Source of the DNA: CAZTDU01 sp964617355
GTDB taxonomy: Bacteria; Pseudomonadota; Gammaproteobacteria; Burkholderiales; SG8-39
Reading direction: 5' to 3'
DNA length: 64,000 nt
Assembly: GCA_964617355.1 (NCBI GenBank)
Contig: CAZTXP010000005.1
Span: 1-64,000, forward strand
The position numbers and the translations under genes are program-made. How positions within the stretch are numbered: position 1 is the first letter of the stretch; every line of letters begins with the position of its first letter. Positions 57,740-64,000 of the stretch are shown here, in pieces. Under the pieces are notes generated by a model. That model searched no databases. It saw only the letters and a list, made by a program, of their open reading frames with translations, and was not told the origin of the DNA.

Positions 57740-58570
57740 TTGACCGTGCCCGGAACCCTCCACGTCGTCGCCACGCCGATCGGCAACCTCGCCGACCTGA
57801 GCCCGCGCGCCGTCGAGGTGCTGAAGGCGGCCGCGACTATCGCCTGCGAGGACACGCGCACCTCGCAAGTGCTGCTGTCACGGCACGGCATCCGCGGCCG
57901 GCTCGTCGCGCTGCACGAGCACAACGAGCGCGAGGCCTCCGCCGCACTGGTCGAGGCACTGCGCGAGGGCGCGTCGATCGCGCTGGTCAGCGACGCCGGC
58001 ACGCCGGGCATGTCGGACCCAGGCGCGAGGTTCGTCGAGGCGGCCCACGCCGCTGGCGTGACGGTGGTCGCGGTACCCGGGCCGAACGCCGCGGCGGCCG
58101 CATGGTCGGCCGCCGGATTCCTCTCGGACCGCTTCCTCTTCGCCGGCTTCCTGCCCTCGAGCGCGGCGGCGCGACGCAAGGCGATCGCGTCGCTCGACCC
58201 GGAAGTCCCCGTAATCCTCTACGAGGCGCCGCACCGGGTGCGCGAGACGGTCGCGGACCTCGCCGACCGCTTCGGCGCCGCGCGCGAGATTGTTGTGGCA
58301 CGGGAGCTCACCAAGAAGTTCGAGGAAATCGCCCGCATGCCGCTCGGCGCGGCACCGGCGTGGATCGACGCCGACCCACATCGCCAGCAGGGCGAGTTCG
58401 TGCTGGTGCTCGGTCCCGGCGCGCCGGCGGGCGGCGACGCGGACGGCGAACGCGTGCTCGGCATCCTGCTCGAGTCCCTGCCGGCCAGCGAGGCCGCGCG
58501 CCTTGCCGCCCGCATCACCGGCGCGTCGAAGAACGCGCTCTACCGGCTCGCGCTCGCGTCGAGGAAGTAG
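57740..58570 (+). CDS. rsmI: 16S rRNA 2'-O-methyltransferase RsmI
   Basis: Tetrapyrrole-methylase-fold enzyme that methylates the ribose of C1402 in 16S rRNA with SAM. Signatures are GTLHVVATPIGNLADLSPRA, CEDTRTS, SDAGTPGMSDPG and VPGPNAAAAAWSAAGF. A TTG at 57740 (276 residues) or GTG at 57746 (274) is the start; no ATG is in frame before the conserved N-terminus. pyrC follows 8 bases after the stop. Confidence 0.94.
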   Translation: MTVPGTLHVVATPIGNLADLSPRAVEVLKAAATIACEDTRTSQVLLSRHGIRGRLVALHEHNEREASAALVEALREGASIALVSDAGTPGMSDPGARFVEAAHAAGVTVVAVPGPNAAAAAWSAAGFLSDRFLFAGFLPSSAAARRKAIASLDPEVPVILYEAPHRVRETVADLADRFGAAREIVVARELTKKFEEIARMPLGAAPAWIDADPHRQQGEFVLVLGPGAPAGGDADGERVLGILLESLPASEAARLAARITGASKNALYRLALASRK

Positions 58571-58578
58571 AATTTCGC

Positions 58579-59610
58579 ATGGACCGACTGACCCTCATCA
58601 AGCCCGACGACTGGCACCTGCACCTGCGCGACGGCGCCGCGCTCGAAGCGGTGCTGCCCGCGACGGCGCGCGCCTTCCAGCGCGCGATCGTGATGCCGAA
58701 CCTGAAGCCCCCGGTGCGCACCACGCAGCAGGCGATGCACTATCGCGAGCGCATCCTCGGCGCGCTGCCGGAAGGTTCGGACTTCGAGCCGCTGATGACG
58801 CTCTATCTCACCGACGACACGCCGCCCGAGGAGATCTCGCGCGCGAAACTGTCCGGCTGCGTCAAGGCGCTGAAGCTCTATCCCGCGGGCGCGACGACCA
58901 ACTCGGACGAGGGCGTGACGCGCATCTCGCGCTGCTTCCACACCCTCGAGCGCATGGAGGAACTCGGCGTGCCGCTGCTGGTGCACGGCGAGGTCACGGA
59001 CCCGGCGATCGACGTGTTCGACCGCGAGAAGGCGTTCATCGACGAGGTGCTCGCGCCGCTGATGGCGCGCTTCACCGGGCTGAAGGTGGTGTTCGAGCAC
59101 ATCACCACCCGCGACGCGGTGCAGTACGTCGAGGTCACCGGGCCCAATGTCGGCGCGACGATCACGCCGCACCACCTGCTGATGAACCGCAACGCGCTCT
59201 TCCAGGGCGGCATCCGCCCGCACCTCTACTGCCTGCCGGTGTTGAAGCGCGAGGAGCACCGCGAGGCGCTGGTCGAGGCGGCGACCTCCGGCAACCCGAA
59301 GTTCTTCCTCGGCACCGACAGCGCGCCGCACGCGCAGCACACCAAGGAAGCGGCCTGCGGCTGCGCCGGCGTCTACAACGCGCACGCCGCGATCGAGCTC
59401 TACGCCGTGGCCTTCGAGGAAGCCGGCGCGCTCGACAAGCTGGAGGGCTTCGCCAGCCTGCACGGCGCGGACTTCTACGGCCTGCCGCGCAACGCGTCCC
59501 GGATCACGCTGGTGCGCGAATCCTGGACCGTGCCCGATTCCTACGGGTTCGGCGAGCACGCGCTGGTGCCGCTGCGCGCCGGCGAGACCGTCCCCTGGAA
59601 GCTCGCCTAG
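58579..59610 (+). CDS. pyrC: Dihydroorotase PyrC
   Basis: Zinc metalloenzyme of pyrimidine synthesis converting carbamoyl-aspartate to dihydroorotate. It is the E. coli class (343 residues). The metal site DWHLHLRD supplies the HxH pair. The carbamylated Lys is in KLYPAGATTNS, further His are in LLVHGEV and VFEHITT, and the catalytic Asp is in LGTDSAPH. The start is 8 bases after rsmI, so they are likely co-transcribed. A TAGAAT only 5 bases before the ATG overlaps the rsmI stop and is probably coincidental. Confidence 0.96.
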   Translation: MDRLTLIKPDDWHLHLRDGAALEAVLPATARAFQRAIVMPNLKPPVRTTQQAMHYRERILGALPEGSDFEPLMTLYLTDDTPPEEISRAKLSGCVKALKLYPAGATTNSDEGVTRISRCFHTLERMEELGVPLLVHGEVTDPAIDVFDREKAFIDEVLAPLMARFTGLKVVFEHITTRDAVQYVEVTGPNVGATITPHHLLMNRNALFQGGIRPHLYCLPVLKREEHREALVEAATSGNPKFFLGTDSAPHAQHTKEAACGCAGVYNAHAAIELYAVAFEEAGALDKLEGFASLHGADFYGLPRNASRITLVRESWTVPDSYGFGEHALVPLRAGETVPWKLA

Positions 59611-59661
59611 CGCGATCGATAGCGATTGCGCGCCTTGCTCCGCGATCGATAGCGATTGCGC
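59611..59661. repeat. Two-copy 30-bp tandem duplication before the DUF3025 gene
   Basis: The 21-base sequence CGCGATCGATAGCGATTGCGC plus a similar 9-base tail occurs at 59611-59631 and again at 59641-59661 with an exact 30-base period. Each copy carries a TTG in the same frame. The second TTG (59656) is the only available start of the DUF3025 frame. The first begins an eight-codon frame that ends at a TAG in copy two. Confidence 0.8.
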
Positions 59662-60333
59662 TCCTTCCTGGCGCATCCGGCGTACGACGCAGTGCGGCCG
59701 TGGCATGCGCGGCTGCGAACGGGGACGCGCGACGAATTGAACGCGCTCGCCGAGGAGGCCGGCGTGGTCACCGCCAGTGGCCGGCCGGTCCGCTTCATCG
59801 AGCCGTCGAAGTCCGACCCGTACTACGAGATCCACGTCTTCGAGACCGGATGCGTGCACACACGTGCGGACAACTGGCACGACCTCTTCAACGCGCTGGT
59901 ATGGCTGGCCTTCCCGCGTGCGAAGGCGCGCATCAACGCACTGCACGCCGCCACGATCCCTCTTGAAGGAGGCCGGCGCGGGCCCTTGCGCGACCTGCTG
60001 ACGATCTTCGACGAGGGCGGCGCGGTGCGGACGCCGACGCGCACGCTCGTCTTCGGCCACGCCACGATGGAGCAGGCGCTGAAGCCGTGGCCGGGCATCG
60101 CCTGCAAGGTCCTTCCGGTCGATTCGGACGTCGAACTCGACGATGGCATCGCGCGCGCGATCGCCGCGCTCGCGCCGCACGGCTCGCCGAAGTCGTTGCG
60201 CACGCACCCGCTATTTCGCGAACTGCCGGGATGGCTGCCGGGGTACACTGCCCTCCAAGGAGTCGGCCGGGCAGTCGCTGTCCCGCAAGGGGCAGAGGAA
60301 AGTCCGGGCTCCACAGGGCAGGATGCGGGCTAA
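59656..60333 (+). CDS. DUF3025 family protein overlapping rnpB
   Basis: Protein of 225 residues matching the DUF3025 family. Clear segments are SDPYYEIHVFETGCVHTRAD-NWHDLFNALVWLAFPRAKA, TLVFGHATMEQALKPWPGI and the family ending FRELPGWLPGY. The function is unknown. No ATG or GTG precedes the conserved part, so the start is the TTG at 59656 inside the 30-bp duplication. After GWLPGYTALQ the frame enters the RNase P RNA gene and stops 75 bases inside it, so the last 25 or so residues are encoded by rnpB sequence. Codon use up to that point matches its neighbours. Confidence 0.78.
   Translation: MRSFLAHPAYDAVRPWHARLRTGTRDELNALAEEAGVVTASGRPVRFIEPSKSDPYYEIHVFETGCVHTRADNWHDLFNALVWLAFPRAKARINALHAATIPLEGGRRGPLRDLLTIFDEGGAVRTPTRTLVFGHATMEQALKPWPGIACKVLPVDSDVELDDGIARAIAALAPHGSPKSLRTHPLFRELPGWLPGYTALQGVGRAVAVPQGAEESPGSTGQDAG
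60244..60249 (+). promoter_or_regulatory. -10 box of rnpB (TACACT)
   Basis: TACACT ends 9 bases before the predicted first base of RNase P RNA, the expected distance. It lies within the DUF3025 coding region (codons of GYTA). The -35 is not clear. Confidence 0.45.
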
Positions 60334-60569
60334 CGACCCGGCGTGGCGACACGACGAACAGGGCCACAGAGACGAGTCGCGCTCCGCAAGGGGCGCGGGT
60401 GAAACGCGGCAACCTCCATCCGGAGCAACACCAAATAGGCAAGCGCCTGAGGCCGGCTCGGCCGAGCTTGCGGGTAGGTGGCACGAGCCGCAGGGCAACT
60501 TGCGGCCCAGAGGAATGGCTGCCGGGGGGGCTTGCTCCCCGCACAGAACCCGGCTTACAGGCCGACTCC
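60259..60569 (+). ncRNA. rnpB: RNase P RNA (class A)
   Basis: Catalytic RNA that trims tRNA 5' ends. The termini pair as P1 (GGAGTCGGCC with GGCCGACTCC). The conserved core GAGGAAAGTCCGGGCTCC is present near the 5' end, as are GGTGAAACGCGGCAACCTCC and the late AGAGGAATGGCTGCC and ACAGAACCCGGCTTACAG. The length of about 311 bases is short compared with the 377 of E. coli, suggesting reduced peripheral helices. The exact 3' end may extend a few bases. The first 75 bases overlap the DUF3025 frame. Open frames read through this region are not genes. Confidence 0.95.
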
Positions 60570-60613
60570 CCCTCGCCTTCGGCGTGCACTATGGCGCGCG
60601 TTTGACAATTTCT

Positions 60614-60643
60614 TTGCAATTCCAAGCCGGATAGAAGGATAAT
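60614..60643 (+). promoter_or_regulatory. Promoter of the HD-domain gene
   Basis: TTGCAA (60614-60619) and GATAAT (60638-60643) are separated by 18 bases in an AT-rich segment just after rnpB. A perfect TTGACA at 60602-60607 lies nearby but has no -10 at a suitable distance. A GGGAGGAG ribosome binding site follows. Confidence 0.6.
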
Positions 60644-60671
60644 TCTTTCCCGAAAGGGAGGAGCCCGGACG

Positions 60672-61619
60672 GTGCAACACCGCCTCAACCAGAACGACGT
60701 CACCAACCGCGTCAACGTCGAAGACGCGGCGCAGGTGCGCGATGCCGTCGTCGGCATCTACGCGTCGCGCTATCCCGGGGTCGACCTCACCCCGATGGCT
60801 CGGGCCTTCGACGACGTGCACGCGATGTTCCTAGGCCAGTACCCCGGATACCTGCCCTGCGACACGCTGTACCACGACCTGCGGCACACCCTCGACATGA
60901 CGCTGGCAATGGCGCGCATCGTCGATGGCCATGACCGAGTCCACGCGGCGCCATCGCGCATCGGTGCGCGACGCGCGATGCTCGGCGTGGTGATCGCGCT
61001 GCTGCACGACTCCGGCTACCTGAAGCGCGCCTCGGAGGCGAACGTCGAGAACGGCGCCGCCTTCACCAAGGTGCACGTATCGCGCAGCGCGGACTTCCTG
61101 CTGAAGTACCTGCCGACCATCGGCTACGCGAACGAGGCGGCGATCGCGGCGCAGCTCGTGCACTTCACCGGCTACGAGCTCGACATCGACGACATCGCGG
61201 TCTCGGACCCGCTCGATCGCGTGCTCGGCTGCATGGTCGGCACCGCCGACCTGATCGGCCAGATGTCCGATCGCATGTACCTCGAGAAGTGCCGCGATTT
61301 CCTGTACAGCGAATTCGTCGTCGGCGGGATCGCGCGCGAGCGCCTGCCCGACGGGCGCGAGGTGGTGCGCTACAGTTCTCCGGAAGACCTGATCTACAAG
61401 ACGCCGGGATTCTGCGAATACGTCGCCAAGGACCGCATCCACCGCAAGCTCGGCGGCATGGATCGCTTCGCGCAGGCGCACTTCGACGGCGCCGATCACT
61501 ACGCCACCGAGATCGAGCACAACCTCGCCTACTTGCGGCAGGCCATCGAGGGCGGCGACCTCGCCCGCTTGCGCCGCGCCTGCTACTCGCTGTCGGTCCG
61601 CACGCGCCAGGCCGCCTGA
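60672..61619 (+). CDS. HD-domain phosphohydrolase-like protein
   Basis: Protein of 315 residues with an HD metal-dependent hydrolase domain. Metal ligands are suggested by CDTLYHDLRHTLDM and IALLHDSGYLKR (the HD pair) and by AQLVHFTGYEL further on. The layout resembles HD domains of cyclic-nucleotide phosphodiesterases, but no HD-GYP motif is present. The function is not known. The GTG start at 60672 has a strong GGGAGGAG site and a promoter upstream. Confidence 0.82.
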   Translation: MQHRLNQNDVTNRVNVEDAAQVRDAVVGIYASRYPGVDLTPMARAFDDVHAMFLGQYPGYLPCDTLYHDLRHTLDMTLAMARIVDGHDRVHAAPSRIGARRAMLGVVIALLHDSGYLKRASEANVENGAAFTKVHVSRSADFLLKYLPTIGYANEAAIAAQLVHFTGYELDIDDIAVSDPLDRVLGCMVGTADLIGQMSDRMYLEKCRDFLYSEFVVGGIARERLPDGREVVRYSSPEDLIYKTPGFCEYVAKDRIHRKLGGMDRFAQAHFDGADHYATEIEHNLAYLRQAIEGGDLARLRRACYSLSVRTRQAA

Positions 61620-61719
61620 CCCGGGTCGACCGGGAATTTTTCACGTTTTGCGGCAGAATCCGGCGCTTAGGCGCTGAATTCGCTTGCCTTTCACCATCCA
61701 CGCATGGCACAAAGGCGGC

Positions 61720-62193
61720 ATGACAGTTCTTCACAAACTGGCCCCGACCGATGTCCCGCGCCACGCCGGCGGGGCGCTGAAGGTACCGAGGGCGATCGGC
61801 GGCGCGGCGCCCGCGCTCTTTCGCCTGCTATCGGACAGCGCGCTCAACCGGGCCGCCCTGGATGTCTGCGGGGCGGCGATCGCGATCGTCGATGCATCGG
61901 AACTGTCGCATCCGCTGGTGTATGTGAACGCGGCATTCGCGGCGCTCGCGCGCCGGGAGCACGCGCAGTGCGTCGGTCGATCGATGATCCCGTTGCTCGT
62001 CATCGACGCGACGGCAATCGCCGGGTGGCTGCCGGCGGGCGGGGACCGCTCCCGCGTCGAATTCGACCTGTGGCGCGGCGACGGATCGTCGTTGCGCGTG
62101 GAAGGCGTCGCCGGGGAGGTTCGCGGGACACGCGGCCAGCGCACGCACTGGGTACTGACCTTCAACGACCTGGAGCAGTTCGGCCGGCGCTAG
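61720..62193 (+). CDS. Single PAS-domain protein
   Basis: Short protein of 157 residues consisting of one PAS-like domain. It starts after a 45-residue N-terminal segment: ALDVCGAAIAIVDASELSHP-LVYVNAAFAALARREHAQCVGRS, then the closing strands VEFDLWRGDGSSLRVEGVAG and THWVLTFNDLEQFG. No kinase, GGDEF or other output domain is attached, so it may act as a sensor for a partner. The ATG at 61720 is chosen (AAAGGCGG upstream); an in-frame TTG at 61684 would add 12 residues. The 100-base gap before it shows no clear promoter. Confidence 0.75.
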   Translation: MTVLHKLAPTDVPRHAGGALKVPRAIGGAAPALFRLLSDSALNRAALDVCGAAIAIVDASELSHPLVYVNAAFAALARREHAQCVGRSMIPLLVIDATAIAGWLPAGGDRSRVEFDLWRGDGSSLRVEGVAGEVRGTRGQRTHWVLTFNDLEQFGRR

Positions 62194-62214
62194 CGCCGGC
62201 CTCGCCCCACCGGT

Positions 62215-64000
62215 TCAGCGGCCGTACAGCACGCTCGGCAGCCAGAGGCCGATCTGCGGCCAGATATAGAGCAGTACCAGCGCCACCACCTGGATGCCCA
62301 TGAACGGCATCATTCCGGCGAAGATCTGGTTCAGCGTCACGTGGGGCGGGGACACACCCTTCAGGTAGAACGCAGCCATCGCCACCGGCGGCGAAAGGAA
62401 GGCGGTCTGCAGGTTGAGCGCCACGAGCAAGCCGAAGAACAGCGGGTCGATGCCGAACTTCGGCAAGAGCGGAATGAAGATCGGCATGAAGATGACGATG
62501 ATCTCGGTCCACTCGAGCGGCCAGCCGAGGATGAAGATGATGAACTGCGCGAGGATCATGAACTGGATCGGCGTGAGCCCGAGCGACAGCACCCACTTCT
62601 CCACCAGTTCCTGCCCGCCCAGCAGCGCAAACGCGGCCGAGAATATCGACGAACCGACGAACAGCCAGCACACCATCGCGCTCGTCTTGGCGGTGAGGAA
62701 GGACGAATCCTTCACGATCGCGCCCAGTTCGCGCACCGTCGCCATCGCGGGCCCGGCGCCGCCGCGGGTCGCCTCGCCGCGCAGGTAAGCGATGTAGCGA
62801 TAGGCGCCCGCCAGCAGGAAGCCGCCGAAGGCGCCGACGGCCGCCGCTTCGGTGGGCGTGGAAAGGCCGAAGACGATCGACCCAAGCACCGCCACGATCA
62901 GCAGCGCCAGCGGGAAGAACGATCCCAGCAGCATCTTGAAGATCTCGAGCCGCTCCCAGGTCCAGAACGCGTACAGGACGGCGAGGAAGGCGGCGAACCC
63001 GGCCAGCACTCCCCAATACCAGCCGGGAGCAGGCACGCGCTCGGCCGGCGCGGCCGCGGCTACGGCCGGAGGCGTCTTCGCGGCCGCCGGCGCAGGTTCG
63101 GCCACCTTGGGCGGATCGGTGGCCGGGGGCGCAGAGAGCTCCTGCGGCTTTTCTTCTTCGTCCTTGGGTTCCGCCAATCCGGTGGAGGCTTCGGCCGGCT
63201 CGGCGAGCCCGCCCGGCGTCGCTTCCTGACGAACGTCGACCGAGGCCGCCGCGCCGGATTCCTCGAGCCCCGCCGCGCTGTCCTTGGCTACGGGCGCGGT
63301 GACGCTTGCGTAGACCATCGAAAGGATCAGCGCGACCACCAGGGCCGGCAGCAGGGTCGCCACCAGCTGCCAGATCGCGGCGCGGCGCGACACCCCGGGT
63401 ACGGACCAGCCGCGCAGGAGGCCGACGAGGGCGTTGCGCCCCCGCGACGCGAGCGCCTGCGATACCGCCGGCAGCACGACGCGTCGCTCGTTCTCGGGCA
63501 AGGGTGGCATCCACGCCGGCTTGATCTTGGCGAGCACGATCACGTAGCCGACATAGAGTCCCGCCAGCATGATGCCGGGAAAGAACGCACCCGCGTACAG
63601 CTGCACGACCGACACGCCCGCCGTGGCGCCATAGACGATGAGCAGGACCGACGGCGGAATCAGGATGCCCAGGCACCCGCCCGCCGTGATCGCGCCGGCC
63701 GAGATCTTGATGTTGTACCCGGCGCGCAGCATCGCGGGCATCGCGAGCAGGCCCATCAGCGTCACCACGGCGCCGACGATGCCGGTTGCGGTGGCGAAGA
63801 TCGCGCAAGTGACGATCGTGGCGACCGCGAGCGAGCCGGGGACCCGCGCCATGGCGAGATGCAGGCTCTTGAACAGCTTCTCGATCAGCGCGGCGCGCTC
63901 CACGAGGTAGCCCATGAACACGAACAGCGGGATCGCGATCAGCACGTCGTTCGACATCACCGCATAGGCGCGCTGCACCATCAGGTCGAGCACCTGCCGG
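62215..64000 (-). CDS. TRAP transporter large permease (DctM type), 5' end outside the window
   Basis: Inner-membrane subunit of a tripartite ATP-independent periplasmic transporter for organic acids. The frame is open to the window edge. The first residues seen (VMSNDVLIAIPLFVFMGYLV) correspond to about position 70-90 of normal DctM, so the true start is beyond 64000. Typical motifs are ATATGIVGAVVTLMGLLAMPAM, GGCLGILIPPSVLLIVYG and FGLSTPTEAAAVGAFG. An unusual Pro/Ala/Glu-rich insert of about 95 residues (63040-63310) splits the transmembrane core. The small permease and the binding protein are not seen. Confidence 0.92.
   Translation of the reverse strand, partial: RQVLDLMVQRAYAVMSNDVLIAIPLFVFMGYLVERAALIEKLFKSLHLAMARVPGSLAVATIVTCAIFATATGIVGAVVTLMGLLAMPAMLRAGYNIKISAGAITAGGCLGILIPPSVLLIVYGATAGVSVVQLYAGAFFPGIMLAGLYVGYVIVLAKIKPAWMPPLPENERRVVLPAVSQALASRGRNALVGLLRGWSVPGVSRRAAIWQLVATLLPALVVALILSMVYASVTAPVAKDSAAGLEESGAAASVDVRQEATPGGLAEPAEASTGLAEPKDEEEKPQELSAPPATDPPKVAEPAPAAAKTPPAVAAAAPAERVPAPGWYWGVLAGFAAFLAVLYAFWTWERLEIFKMLLGSFFPLALLIVAVLGSIVFGLSTPTEAAAVGAFGGFLLAGAYRYIAYLRGEATRGGAGPAMATVRELGAIVKDSSFLTAKTSAMVCWLFVGSSIFSAAFALLGGQELVEKWVLSLGLTPIQFMILAQFIIFILGWPLEWTEIIVIFMPIFIPLLPKFGIDPLFFGLLVALNLQTAFLSPPVAMAAFYLKGVSPPHVTLNQIFAGMMPFMGIQVVALVLLYIWPQIGLWLPSVLYGR

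Noticed and set aside
58568..58573. TAGAAT before pyrC as a leaderless promoter
   Set aside because: It overlaps the rsmI stop codon and is only 5 bases from the ATG, too close for a normal start; co-transcription with rsmI is simpler.
60087..60634. Open frames of 160-170 codons across rnpB
   Set aside because: The RNA has clear RNase P core motifs and pairing termini. The translations show no known domain.

Overview
This window looks like chromosomal DNA of a GC-rich betaproteobacterium (Burkholderiales or a close relative; genus not determinable by eye). The evidence is a phaC-phaA-phaB-phaR polyhydroxybutyrate operon, rluD-pgeF divergent from bamD, an rsmI/yraN/dolP neighbourhood, split heptose enzymes (stand-alone RfaE2) and a class A RNase P RNA. 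Genes are densely packed, with many 1-4 base overlaps. No transposase, integrase, phage gene or CRISPR array was seen.

Layout. 1-5.7 kb: PHB synthesis operon running into rimO (all minus). 5.7-9 kb: ZIP metal transporter, pgeF, rluD, divergent bamD. 9-13.3 kb: D-erythronate dehydrogenase-like SDR, DinG-family helicase and an orphan mini-secretin in one overlapping minus-strand unit, plus an NlpC/P60 lipoprotein. 13.3-18 kb: Fur-box-associated ferric iron ABC uptake (fbpA, fbpB, fbpC) and a TonB-like protein. 18-20.4 kb: orphan molybdopterin-binding oxidoreductase subunit. 20.4-26 kb: tRNA-Ser(CGA), serS, rarA, lolA, ftsK. 26-46 kb: a surface-adhesin locus made of a TpsB transporter, a giant 5431-residue TpsA exoprotein, a Crp/Fnr-family regulator and a secreted FecR-domain protein, all on the minus strand. 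46-50.5 kb: trxB, Smr protein, PII protein, COG3146 acyltransferase-like protein, pyrophosphatase, SDR. 50.5-57 kb: flavin monooxygenase, RhlE helicase, ABC-F ATPase, an unrecognised protein, rfaE2, DolP-like lipoprotein. 57-62 kb: exported HIRAN protein, yraN, rsmI, pyrC, DUF3025 protein, rnpB, HD-domain protein, PAS protein. 62.2 kb to the edge: TRAP transporter large permease, cut by the window end.

The most unusual part is the two-partner secretion locus. The adhesin fills about a quarter of the window. It carries several long-range repeated modules, a structured leader and a C-terminal cysteine pair, and it sits with its own candidate regulator and a FecR-like periplasmic protein. Other points of interest are two helicase genes that lack a normal start codon at the expected place (rhlE appears to begin at ATT, dinG at CTG), a coding sequence that runs about 75 bases into rnpB, several promoters whose -10 box lies so close to the start codon that the mRNA may be leaderless, a cysteine cluster in the iron-transport ATPase, and paired short duplications next to pgeF and before the DUF3025 gene.

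All assignments are by reading translations and motifs. No database search, folding or alignment was run. Start sites are judgement calls except where stated.
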